In this document: positions 22,621 to 32,987 of the stretch, in pieces
Position numbering within the stretch: position 1 is the stretch's first letter
Layout of the letters: every line of letters begins with the position of its first letter
Source of the DNA: Magnolia sinica
Taxonomy: Eukaryota > Streptophyta > Magnoliopsida > Magnoliales > Magnoliaceae
Direction of reading: 5' to 3'
DNA: 64,000 nt
Assembly (NCBI RefSeq): GCF_029962835.1
Contig: NC_080575.1
Span: forward strand, 58,503,493 to 58,567,492
The notes under the pieces: generated by a model
The model's input: the letters and a program-made list of their open reading frames with translations, nothing else
Database searches by the model: none
What the model was told of the DNA's origin: nothing
Translations under genes and position numbers: made by a program

Positions 22621-23281
22621 AGATCAAATTTTAATTTATTAAACCTATTTTTGTCGAGCGGTTTAGTGAAAATGTCAGCAAGTTGAGTCTCGGTTGGAAT
22701 GTAATCTAAAGACATTGTCTTTTCTTTCACTAATTCACGAATGTAGTGATATCTAATGTCAATGGGCTTGGTTCATGAATGTTGAATTGGATTTTTAGAT
22801 ATATTTATTGCATTGGAATTATCACAATATAAAACCATTGAATCATGTACAATTCCATAATCGATTAACATTCTATTCATCAATACAAGATGAGTACATG
22901 CATTTCCAGTTGCGATGTATTCAACCTCAGCAGTTGAGAGCGATACGGAACTTTGCTTCTTGTTAAACCAAGAAACTAAATAATTTTCAATATATAAACA
23001 ACCACTACTGGTTGATTTTCTATCATCGATATTACCAGCTTAATCAGCATCTATGTATCCAGCCAACTAAACACTAGTATCATATAGATACCAGAGACCC
23101 AAATTAGCTAAACTTGTAACATATCGCATAATCCACTTAATAGCAGTTAGATGAGACTCTTTAGGATCAGATTGATATCTAGTGCAAATACCAACACTAA
23201 AAGCAATATCAGGTCTACTTGTAGTTAAATAAAGTAAACTATCAATCATACTATGATATAATTTAGGATCCAACAAAGATT
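22621..23281 (-). pseudogene. pol: Sirevirus D pol C-terminal fragment (RT end and RNase H)
   Basis: The minus strand reads DPKLYHSMIDSLLYLTTSRP (23210-23270), then the RNase H domain with the conserved SNAINISKNPIQH segment near 22790-22850 and the LADIFTKPLD end near 22660. Stops occur, for example near 23043. The upstream part of pol is deleted at the junction with the Tekay-1 LTR. Confidence 0.82.
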
Positions 23282-23337
23282 TTACCTAAAGCAAGGCCTA
23301 CGGCCCAAGTACTACCTTAGAAATAAAATGGGCAAAA

Positions 23338-23377
<40 letters not shown>

Positions 23378-25001
23378 TATCACATAACGGGCCCCAAGAA
23401 AATGGCCTATAGCCCTCACACAACATCTTGGGCCTAAAAAGGTAAACTATGGCCCAAGAACAATGGCCATCGAATTCATGTATTATGTTGAACCTAATGG
23501 ACAGCCCATAAGCCCAAATACATGGGTAAGGCATGCCCAATGCTTGACAAGTTGGGCCTTACCAATCAGCCTAAATCTGGTTAAGATAGAGGGGCAACAA
23601 GGATCAAACTATTCAGCCCACAAGGTCTAACCTATTATGGCCCTCAAAATTAACCCAAAAGTGGGCCTCACAATGCACTAATTAAGCCTAAAAATCAGAG
23701 ATTTACAAGTATGGTGTGTACACATAACACCCTCAACATGGTGGGCCTCGCAATCCCAAAACAAACAACTATATGCAGCAAATTCTGGGCCCTTGCTACA
23801 AATCTAGCCCACCTACTTCCTAGGCCTGTTGGAGTCCAATAAAATAGATTTTATGGTTAAAATACATAGTCTAAGGTAGCCTATACATGATACAATAGGC
23901 CCCACCATATGAAAGGTGGATGTACAACACATAATCCAAGTGGGCCTGTTGCTGGACTGCAAGTCCAGCAGCACCCCAAGAACAATCTGGACGTCCCAAG
24001 GGGCTGGATGGTTGGCCCCTAATAATATACAAGGTGGGCCCCACTTGTGGCCATCCCACCATGGGATGGACCACATCTAAGTGGGCCACACAAGGGAGGG
24101 AAAGCATGGAGAAAACACATCAGTAAGGTGGGCCAAAAGGGGAGGAACGGCCAGCCCCTGCTAGACGTCCACCTGGTTGGGACATCCAGTAGGTGGGCTG
24201 CTTGCCCATGCTCGAAATCCCTGGTCTAGGTGGCCCACATGTACATGAAGTGGGTCCCAGCAAGGTGGACCACAAAGGAGGCAAAGGAAAAGATCATACA
24301 TCCATACATTTAGAGAATAAAAATTTGGACAGCAAGGTTGTAAATAAAATTCTGCTGCTGGAAAAATGTTACTGGCCCCATCTTGTACACCCAATGGGGT
24401 GGGCCCAGGCCTGCCAAATCAAAGGGGAAATGGGTGGATTGCATGCACCCATATATGGACAACAAATGGGGTCCACCAGAGTGGCCCACTATCCCCAAAA
24501 CTAAGCTGATACATGTGTATTTTCTACATGCAGGACTGTTGGACAGGCTAGAAAATTTGGACCGTCCAGCCCTCTTGGGCCCACTCCATAGAGCTCAAAT
24601 CAAGGGTGGATGGTGTGGGCTCCATCCTACATCAAGGTGGGGTCCACACCTCAAAGAATACCTAAAAAAATCTAGAAGAAAGGCATTATAAACTGGCCTT
24701 GCAAGAACATACAAAACCATACAACAATGGGCCTGAAATTTGGACAACAACATGTTGTTGTCCATTTCTGCCCATTGTAAAATAAATGGAGAGATTAAAG
24801 CTTAAATTCAACAAAATGGGGTCCACCTAGATGGACCACATATACTCTAGACCCAAGCCCCTTACAAAATCATCTAAGAAATTAGGCCTTAGTGGTCATC
24901 CAACCCATGCAAGCAGGATGGGCTTGGATGTCCCAAACTTGGAGAGTCACACAAGTAAACAAAGGTGGTGCTATGCACATGTCGCCATACCGGGGGGTGG
25001 G

Positions 25002-25062
<61 letters not shown>

Positions 25063-26072
25063 ACGGCCATAGGGAGGATTTTGCCACTATGAGTCCTCCA
25101 CAACAATCACAACACATTTACATGATCATGGGTCCCATACAAGCATGGGCCCTTACAAAATCAGAAATCCGTGGTGAGGATACCATCCCCACCATGGATC
25201 TAGGGTCTAGATGACCCACAAACCTATAAATCAAAGGGAAATCTCGTGATGGGGTCCATGGAGAATGGCCCCATTATGGCAATCATGCATGCATAAAGTG
25301 GGCCGTTGGCTACACTCATGGAGTTATGTAGGACCTCCACCATTGATTGGCGGGTCCTACACACTCCCAAAAAAATGCAAAAGATTCATGCAAGAAGAAA
25401 GGAAAGAAACTAATCATATGAATCACCCACCTCAAAACTTCTTCTTCTTTCTCCACACTAGAGATCTATAACACCAAAGGAGATGTTTTAATGGTTAAGA
25501 TGGGATTTGGAGGGTTAGATTTGAAGGGTTTTAGGGTGAAAGGGTCTGGAGAGAAAACTCTCTCATGGACATCTAAGGGGGCAAAGAGATAGAAGAGAGG
25601 GAGAAATGGTAGCTAGAAAATGAAATGATTAGTTTTTGGGGGGATGGGAGCATGCTTGCAATCATGACAAGCAAGGCATGCTCTAGGCTAGGTAGGGATG
25701 ACACCATGCAAGACTAGGGTGGCTATAGGCTAGCTTGTAGCTTACATAGGGAATGAGGAATACTAGGGTAGGCCCACATGGGAGAACGTGCAACAAGGAT
25801 AAGGTGGGTCCCGCATCATGATCGAGGGTCCAAAAATTTCTCGACCTTCATCTTTTGATCTACAACTTGGATTGACACACGAGACGCGGCATTGGAACCG
25901 GGAGTCAATGTGATCGCAACGTATAAGTTTCGGGTCGATCTGGTCGGGTTTACATGATGAGACTTAAGGATGATTGCAAATAAAATTTATAGGTCACGGG
26001 TCACCGGAATTCGACCGATAGGACCGCGGGACCTAACAGAACAAAATGGATACTAAGGTTAAGGGTCTTATA
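23282..26072 (-). repeat. 5' LTR remnant of Tekay-1
   Basis: From the AACAAAGATT junction the sequence follows the 3' LTR from position 9342 on, to the terminus at 26072. It keeps the 1.27-kb segment (about 24705-25979) that the 3' LTR lacks. It contains a TA microsatellite (23342-23376), a GA microsatellite (25004-25060), many TGGGCC motifs and the TATA-for-TACA change at the tip. ORFs here, including the Arg-Glu repeat from the GA run, are chance readings. Confidence 0.82.
25004..25060. repeat. GA microsatellite in the Tekay-1 5' LTR
   Basis: Uninterrupted GA dinucleotides follow a short G-rich stretch. The repeat lies in the segment missing from the 3' LTR. Confidence 0.9.
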
Positions 26073-26077
26073 AGTTT
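26073..26077. repeat. Target site duplication AGTTT (right of Tekay-1)
   Basis: This is the second copy of the AGTTT at 7762-7766. Sirevirus A resumes after it. Confidence 0.85.
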
Positions 26078-26234
26078 CCTTATAGATTTAATTTCTTAGT
26101 CATGCATTATTGTAGATTTCATCATCTTCCTTGAATCTAGAACTCTCTTTGTTGGGTTTTTGGTAGAAAATCTGATATAAATCATTCCATCTAATTATTG
26201 GTATTTCTTTTGTAATATCTAGTCATTTTCTTCC
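26078..26234 (+). other. Leader of the env-like gene in Sirevirus A, second part
   Basis: This pyrimidine-rich non-coding DNA ends in the acceptor-like TAATATCTAG at 26213-26222, 12 bases before the ATG. It continues the leader interrupted at 7766. Confidence 0.55.
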
Positions 26235-27364
26235 ATGAAAACTTGGACTAAATGAACTATTCGTCGTCCTCAGTTTGGTTCTTCCTCCCAGTCCACCAAT
26301 CGGGTTGTGCGTAATATTCGCTTACCAGAAAATGATTTGAAAAATGTACAAGATTTTCGTACCCATAACATTATCATTGAGGGCACTGTGAATATAAATC
26401 ATATTACCCATTTTGGCCTTATTGAGATCCTATTCGAGGTAGGTTGGGAGAAGATTTTTGCGTGGGGTGGTGAATCTTACAAGTCTATTGCAAAAGGGAT
26501 GTATGCATCCATTTCTGACATGTCCTCATAACAATTAACTTTTTCTAATCAGTTTGTGGAAGACATGGTCACCATCACTCCCTCTATCATATCGTTTATC
26601 ATAGACATTGATATGGTGGAAGATGGAATCTCTATTCCACCACTCTTTGAAGATATGTATCCAACGAAAAGAGATTCTATCACTCGGGAGTTACGTGGTT
26701 TTAATGCAACTTGGAGTAACCATAACTCACTCCCCACCTTTAACCTTCTTCCAAAATACCGCGTCCTACATCGTATTTTCACTTCAAGTGTTTATCCTTG
26801 TGGTGGGAATAAGACTGATCTTACTCCCTTATGATGCGTATTCTGCATTCAATCATTTTTGGTATTCGTATCTGTCTTCCATCATTGATCACCTACCTGA
26901 TCATTCAGTACCATCTTCACCCTCGTCATGGCTCTATTCCTCTTGCATACCTCATGACTTCCATTACTTTGTGGTATCTTGTTCAAATTCTCGCAACTGA
27001 AGCACCGGAGTTCAAACTCTCGTTTGGTAATGTTAATCTACATATGATGCAACTTGAATTAAGGCATGAGTAGCGAGGTGATCAAGAAGTTGTTCTTGAA
27101 GAAGACGTCAAAATGGATGGCATCTTTGCTGACCTGGAAGAATTCAATGATACCAATGACTTTGATTGCTAGCCTTCGCAATTCTCAAAGAGGTTGGAGA
27201 GTCTAGAGAAGAAGGTGGACAAATTGCATGTTTCTTAGGACGCATTACTCCAAACTCAGAAACAACAAATTAAGTATATGAAAAAGTACTTTTATCGTTT
27301 CAATAGGAGTCTGAAGATTAATGACCCTGACATGCCTGCACCATCCTTTTCTAGTTTTGACTAA
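26235..27364 (+). pseudogene. env-like ORF of Sirevirus A
   Basis: The ATG is at 26235 and the frame carries a stop after six codons. The conserved N-terminal region follows (HITHFGLIEILFEVGWEKI at about 26395-26455), with another stop at 26529. The frame changes near 26830, where a hydrophobic segment (LHSIIFGIRICLPSLITYLI, about 26840-26905) could be a membrane helix. The C-terminus has a heptad pattern (SKRLESLEKKVDKLH, about 27187-27240) and ends SSFD at 27361. It aligns along its length with the env-like ORF of D. The role is unknown; membrane and coiled-coil assignments are by eye. Confidence 0.72.
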
Positions 27365-27825
27365 TATATTTGTTTAAACTCTTGGTCTGTAATAACTTTA
27401 GACATATTTTCACTCTTGCTTGACATACTTTTACATACTATACTATGGTTATGTTATGCATCTTATATCTTATGTCAATTACTTCCTTCCTTATATCCTA
27501 TAATGCTTTATTGATTGCTTCTTCCTTTGTCAACTTCTAACAAAAAGAGGGAGAAATTTATACATATGTGGATATGGATATGATCATCATCATATTTATG
27601 AGCACACACATTTGCATGCACACACTATGGAATTTTATTTTTGCAGATATGACTAAGTGCTAACGGGGAGTGATGATTACGCATGATCTTAGGGGGAGTA
27701 TCAAGATTCAACAAGCTAGTTTTGGTCGACTCAAATGTTTTATGTTATTGAGATGTTGTAATATGTTGTGTTGAGTTGTATAATTACATGAGTAAGTTTT
27801 GTCACAAATTCGACAAAGGGGTGAT
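27365..27825 (+). other. 3' untranslated region and polypurine tract of Sirevirus A
   Basis: This non-coding AT-rich stretch ends with TTTTGTCACAAATTCGAC followed by AAAGGGGTGAT (27815-27825), the polypurine tract, with one T interrupting the purines. The LTR begins directly after it. Confidence 0.75.
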
Positions 27826-27954
27826 TGTAAGTGCTTATACATAAAGCACATTATAATTTGTCAAATTTCGTAGTCTTATTAAGATCGCAAGCTCGACTGA
27901 AGACACGTTATCAACTCAATCAAGCATCTGGAAAGAAGTCTCAACATCTCAAGG
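27826..27954 (+). repeat. Truncated 3' LTR of Sirevirus A
   Basis: TGTAAGTGCTTATAC and the following 115 bases match 1915-2043. After CTCAAGG the match stops and gag sequence of Sirevirus C begins, so most of the LTR is deleted. Confidence 0.82.
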
Positions 27955-28335
27955 GAAGATTGTAAAATTGTTGTCAAGTTGAAAATTCAAAAAGAAAATT
28001 ATGCTAAACTTAAAGTAGAACTTGAAAAAATGATTTTAGAAAAATCTCATTTTTTTCCCTTCAAAGTTCAAAGGACACTTGGAAATATGCCCTTGGTGAC
28101 TAAAAGCTTGAAAAATTGTTAACCTCATTAACGCGATGTGGTGACAAGTCTGATCTGGGTTATATTAAAAATAATTCTTTGAAAACTAAAGATTCAACCC
28201 CTATTTTTGTAAGAGGAGAATCCTTAAACTCTAAAAGAAAAACTTTAAGAGATTCAAATTGTAATGATTTCAAAAACTCAAAATCTTTTCAAGTCTCTAA
28301 AATAAATAATAATGCCATCAGCTATAAACATTAAA
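27955..28335 (+). pseudogene. gag: Sirevirus C gag C-terminal fragment
   Basis: The sequence matches the coiled-coil and basic tail of Sirevirus A gag (4040-4515): Lys/Glu-rich heptads, then GDKSDLGYIKNNS and a basic tail. The capsid and zinc-knuckle part is missing at the junction with LTR A. A stop at 28332 precedes a short linker to the protease. Confidence 0.72.
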
Positions 28336-31300
28336 GGAATAATAAACCACACTTAGTTTTAAAAAAAATTTTGTGGACTTGCTTAAAAGAGCTTCTGAAA
28401 TCCAACTCAGATAAGACAAGAGTTTATAGAAAAAGGAGAAATCCTAACTCCCAAATATAGCAAAAATCAAGAGATACTCCTGAACCTAGAATCATAATGA
28501 AATGGGTTCCAAAGGTTAAGCGTCTTGTTGCCCACACAGCTTTCAAAGCCATTATCCACTTAAGATGGTATATGGATAGTGGATGTTCTAGACACATTAC
28601 AGGTGACAAGACAATATTCAAAAATATCAAAGAAGTAAATGGCGCTCAATCACTTTCAAAGATGGAAGCAATTACAAAATAATTGGCCAAGGTAATGTAC
28701 AACTTCCTAACTTGCCTCTATTTGAAAATGTGCTTTATGTTAAAGGATTAAACATAATCTTTTGAGCATATCTTAGATCTGTGATAATAAACACAGTGTG
28801 AAAGGTAGTGTAATACTAAATGAGAAAATTGCTATATAAATGAGAAAGGTAGTGTAATATTAAATGGTCACAGGATATTTCAAAATTGCTATATAAATAA
28901 GAAAGGTAGTGTAATATTAAATGGTCACAGGATATTTCGAAATTGCTATATAATTGATAACTCTTGTGCAACAACCCATTCATGTTACATGGTCTAAATA
29001 GACGAGAATGAACTATGACATAAATGTCTTAGACATATGAACTACAGAGATCTATATAAATTGAGCAAAAGAGATCTCTTACGTGGCCTACCCAAACTAA
29101 TAAAGATAGAAAAAGTTTATAACGCATGTCCAATTGGAAAGCAGATTAGGAGTAGTCACAAGAAAGTGAACTCCTTAGCCATAGCTAAACCTCTAGAAAT
29201 TCTCTATATGGATTTAGTAGGACCAACTAGAATGAAGAGTAGAGGTGGAAAGAAGTATTTTCTGATCATAGTTGATGACTATACCAAATATAAATGGGTA
29301 GCCTTTTTAAGAGAAAAATCAAATACTCTTAATGAAGTCAGAAAAATTTTAAAATGTATCCAGACTGAAAAGGAGATATCTGTGGTCAAAATTAGAAGTG
29401 ATCATGGTACTGAATTTAAGAATAGCATTTTTGAGAAGTACTGCAATGATCATGGTATATCGCATGAATTCTCTGCTCCTAAAACACCTCAACAAAATGG
29501 AATTGTTGAAAGAAAAAATAGAATTCTATAAGAAATGGCTAGTGTTGACTAAATAGCATGAATCTACCAAAAACTTTATAGGTTGAAGTTGTTAGTACTG
29601 CATGTTATATAATAAATCATGTTTACATTAGAAAAGCTAAAAATAAAACAACTTATGAATTATGGTTTACTAAAAATCCCATAATTAAATATTTTTAAAC
29701 TTTTGGAAGTAAATGTTTTTTTTTTATATTACAAGATCGAGAAAATTTGAAAAATTTTGAAGCTAAGAGCAATGAGGGAATATTTTTGAGTAATGCTCTA
29801 AATAGCTGGGCAAGCCAAGTTCTTAACAAAAGAACTGGGGTGATTTAAGAATCTATAAATGTTGTGATAGATGATCAACAGATCACACCCAGTCCCAATA
29901 AAGATGGTGATGATGTAAATGTGATTTTAATACTTGACTCTTCATCTAAACCAGACAATATTGAGTCAAGGTTAGTTAAAGACCATCTGACTAATCAAAT
30001 ACTTGATAACTCTCACACTAGCTTTCAAATAAGAAGACAACTAGAAAATATATGCAATTATGTTTGCTTCACTTCCCAAATTGAACCAACTAATGTAATT
30101 GAAGCACTTGCTGATGAAATTTGGATAAATGCCATGCAAGAAGAATTAAATCAATTTATTAGAATTGACATATGATACTTGGTTTCTAGACCTACTGATA
30201 AACATGTGATTAGAACCAAATAGATTTTTTAGAATAAAACTGATGAAATGGGTAATATTATCAGAAATAAGGCACGACTAGTTGTACAAGGGTACACTCA
30301 AATAAAAGGTCTTGATTACGATGAAACCTTTGCACCAGTTGCGCCCCTTGAATTTATGAGATTTTACATTTCGAATACATAGCATAAAAAAAATTAAAAT
30401 TTATCAAATGGATGTTAAAAGTGAATTTTTAAATGGTGATTTGCATGAGGAAGTATATGTTGAACAACCAAAGGGTTTTAAAGATCCCAAACCTCCAAAT
30501 CATGTGTACCGTCTTAAAAAGGCTCTTTATGGTTTGAAACAAGATCCCAAAGCATGGTACGAAAAATTGACTAAATTTTTACTTAGTCGTAATTTTATTA
30601 TGGGTAGTTTTGATAAAATCTTATTCGTCAAGAAACATAACGATCATATTTTGATAGTTCAAATTTATGTTGACGATATCATTTATGGATCTATGTGCAC
30701 TAACTTATTTATTGAGTTTGCAGATCTAATGAAATCTAAGTTTGAAATGAAAATGGTTGGTGAACTAAACTATTTCCTTGGATTACAAGTTAAACAACTC
30801 GAAGATGGAATGTTCATCTCACAAACCAAATATGCTTTAAACCTTGTAAAAAAGGTTTAGTTTTGAGAATGGAAAAATTTTTGATACTCCAATGAGTACG
30901 ACCCTTAAACTCTCAAAGGATGAGTAAGGTAAAAGTGTACACTCTCGTCTATACCGAAGCATGATTGGTAGTCTTTTGTACTTAACTACTAGTAGACCTG
31001 ATATTACTTTTAGTGTTGGAATATGTGCTAGATATCAATCTAATCCTAAAAAATCACACTTAATTGTTGTTAAACGGATAATCAGATATCTCACAAGTTC
31101 TGCAAACTTAGAACTATGGTATCCGCATGATACGTATGTACAAATTGCCGAATATACTGATGTAGACTAGGCAGGAAATATTGATGATAGAAAATCTACT
31201 AGTGGTGGATGTTTCTACGTAGGAAACTACTTACTATCTTGCCTTAGGAAGAAACAAAATTCAGTATCTCTCTCTATAGCTGAAGCTGAATATATTATAG

Positions 31301-31549
31301 CAGGAAATGCTTGCACTCAACTAATTTAGATGAAAAGAATGCTAGTTGATTATGGAATTATGCAAGATACAATGACTTCGTATTGCCATAATTCAAGTGC
31401 AATTAATGTCTCAAAAAATCCAATCCAATATTCTCGTACGAAACATATCGATATACGATACCATTATATTCGAGAATTGGTTGAAGTCAAGTCTATCATG
31501 ATTGAATACATTCAAACTGAGAAGTAGCTTGTAGACATACTGACCAAGC
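28336..31549 (+). pseudogene. pol: Sirevirus C pol (protease, integrase, RT, RNase H)
   Basis: The protease site MDSGCSRHITGD lies at about 28572-28607 and is intact. A three-unit tandem duplication (28800-28955) disrupts the following segment. The integrase (29037-29531) keeps its acidic triad: MDLVG, RSDHGTEF and GIVERKN. RT (30408-30860) has YVDD at about 30670. The RT end (30961-31170) reads SRPDITF. RNase H (31150-31549) has TDVD and AEAEY, but the third acidic position reads CHNSSA where Asp is expected. Stops occur at 29531, 30173, 30860 and 31170, among others. The Tat element begins at 31550 inside the final LTK(P)L motif. Confidence 0.87.
28800..28955 (+). repeat. Three-unit tandem duplication in Sirevirus C pol
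   Basis: Units start at 28800 (shortened, 44 bases), 28844 (57 bases) and 28901. Each begins GAAAGGTAGTGTAATA and ends ATTGCTATATAA. Elements A and B have a single copy, so the duplication arose in C. Confidence 0.85.
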
Positions 31550-32282
31550 TGTTGAGGCATAAAATTATCATCAGTCAGAAGATGGGAAGAGAAAAAAAAA
31601 GTAATTTCCTGTACTTTGGTTGTGCAGTGCACAACAAGAATTTATTTAACCTTTCCATTATGTGCCACACAATGAGAGTATGCGCACAAGGAGAGTACGT
31701 GCATAGTGAGAGTATGCACACAAGGGAGCTAGCACACAATGGAGACTTGTGTTGTGTGGATTAAGAGGTTTACACATGTGGAAGTCTATAAATACTCCAA
31801 TTCTCCTTATGATTCATTCATAAGAAAAGCAAGATCAGAGTAGTAGGAGAGAATTCATACCTCGGGACAACTTAAGTATTTGAAGTACCTATTGTGCGGT
31901 GGCACACAACTAGTGAGCCGCACAACCAGTCTGGATGCACAACAGCTCTGTTCATATTAAGGGTTCATTGTATAGACAGTCAATTTAGATGATAATTATT
32001 CAGTGTTAAAAGATCAATGTATCAGGTCAGAAGCACGGAATAAATCAAAATAGATGTCATTCCAGCACAACAATATTCAGATCTGAAATGCTGCAGAAAT
32101 TAATATCAAACATTTAATATCTGTATTAGTTTATGTAAATGTTTTACTTTGGAATCAAAAGAGATAAAGGATGTAAACAAATTCCAGAATAGATAAATAT
32201 TGTGATTGTTCTCTTTATTTTTCTTTTGTTAATTATCGAGTAAAATAAATTCCCCCAAATCAAATGCATTTGTTTCTTGTCA
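31550..32282 (+). repeat. 5' LTR of the Tat-type element
   Basis: The LTR starts TGTTGAGGCAT and ends TTGTCA just before the primer site. It holds a TATA box (TATAAATA near 31788) and repeated CACACAAnGGAGA-like units at 31660-31750. The left edge cannot be checked against a second LTR, because that lies outside the window. Confidence 0.68.
31787..31794 (+). promoter_or_regulatory. TATA box of the Tat LTR
   Basis: TATAAATA is located within the LTR about 490 bases before its end. Confidence 0.5.
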
Positions 32283-32290
32283 AAACAAAA

Positions 32291-32309
32291 TGGCGACTCC
32301 ACCTGGGAC
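32291..32309 (+). promoter_or_regulatory. Primer binding site of the Tat-type element
   Basis: TGGCGACTCCACCTGGGAC follows the LTR by 8 bases. This TGGCGACTCC-type site is characteristic of Tat/Ogre-like elements. I did not verify which tRNA it pairs with. Confidence 0.7.
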
Positions 32310-32552
32310 TATTTGTTCTTACTTAATATTAACTTAGGAATGAAATGGAGATTTTTCACTATTGTTTGGCGTCGTATAGACGCCAAAATGGTGACTCTCA
32401 GCAGGAACATCCTCCCTTTTATCTCCAAAGTAAAGTATGATTTTATCAAAGTACTGATATAGATTTTTTTTTGTTTTCTTATAACTTTTGAAAACTCAGG
32501 AAAAAATTACAATCAATTAATCAATGGCAATCGTTCCAAACAAGACAATCTT

Positions 32553-32987
32553 CTATTTCACGTTAATAGGATTTGTCATAGAATACACTGGCAAAGAGAC
32601 TTTGCATCGCAAGGAGGAGTCAATGTCAGTCAAAAGTAAGGAATTGCGAGCAGCTACCGCAGTCGTAACTTCCTCACCGATAACACAAAAGGACGGAAAT
32701 GCTTGGATCGTCATCTCCCATCGAAAATCAGGAACTCGAAATGCACTGGTTACCAGGATGAGTCCATCATCACAAAGAATTAGCAGGCCAATAACATGAA
32801 ACACAACCAGGAAGAACCTTGAACTTGCTCCTCCGGAGATATATCCCAGGAAAACCATTCCCATGCTAACATCGCCAGACTTCTCGGCTTTGTCTGCTGT
32901 AAGAATCCGATGGACAAGGGGGTAGAAGGTTGACAAGCTCGCCAACTCCTGCATCACCCAAATCAACCGACTGCTATGGGAGTACAA
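32553..32987 (-). CDS. Antisense ORF in the Tat leader, unknown function
   Basis: A 144-codon open frame lies antisense to the leader between primer site and gag. The predicted product has a hydrophobic central stretch (GMVFLGYISGG, then FFLVVFHVIGLLILC) that could form one or two membrane helices. The sense strand here carries stops, so this is not simply the shadow of an intact sense gene. Extra ORFs are known in Tat-group elements, but I do not recognise this one and it may be a chance ORF. Confidence 0.3.
   Translation of the reverse strand: MYSHSSRLIWVMQELASLSTFYPLVHRILTADKAEKSGDVSMGMVFLGYISGGASSRFFLVVFHVIGLLILCDDGLILVTSAFRVPDFRWEMTIQAFPSFCVIGEEVTTAVAARNSLLLTDIDSSLRCKVSLPVYSMTNPINVK

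Larger units (their letters stand above)
18609..23281 (-). mobile_element. Sirevirus D (Ty1/copia), truncated at its 5' side
   Basis: This minus-strand Sirevirus retains its 3' LTR (about 18609-20506), polypurine tract, env-like gene (20986-22122), env leader (22123-22620) and the last part of pol (22621-23281). Everything upstream of the RT end is missing. It lies in the gag of Tekay-1. Its truncated side joins the Tekay-1 5' LTR remnant at AACAAAGATT (23272-23281), a sequence also present in the LTR at 9342-9351. Confidence 0.82.
7767..26072 (-). mobile_element. Tekay-1, rearranged Tekay/Del-type gypsy chromovirus
   Basis: This minus-strand Ty3/gypsy element runs from TGTCACGCCCC at 7767 to TCTTATA at 26072 and is flanked by AGTTT on both sides. 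In plus order it holds the 3' LTR (7767-10911), polypurine tract, pol (10927-14153), a partial duplicate of LTR end plus pol (14154-15182), an inserted solo LTR (15188-18276), a gag remnant (18282-18590), truncated Sirevirus D (about 18609-23281) and a 5' LTR remnant (to 26072). The gag N-terminus, primer site and first part of the 5' LTR are missing. Its pol matches Tekay-3 (53436-58368) domain by domain. The last base pair of the right LTR end is mutated (TATA in place of TACA). Confidence 0.88.
1915..27954 (+). mobile_element. Sirevirus A (Ty1/copia), interrupted by Tekay-1
   Basis: This is a copia element with an env-like gene downstream of pol, the organisation of Sireviruses. The left part runs 1915-7766 (LTR, gag, pol, env leader). 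The right part runs 26078-27954 (rest of leader, env-like ORF, polypurine tract, truncated 3' LTR). The two halves belong together because the intervening gypsy element is flanked by AGTTT on both sides, and because the LTR starts at 1915 and 27826 match each other over about 130 bases. Five bases before 1915 are GTAGT; the matching right duplication is lost because the 3' LTR is truncated. The coding regions are heavily decayed. Confidence 0.88.

Noticed and set aside
24831..25214. ORF with a long Arg-Glu repeat
   Set aside because: It is a translation of the GA microsatellite at 25004-25060 inside an LTR.
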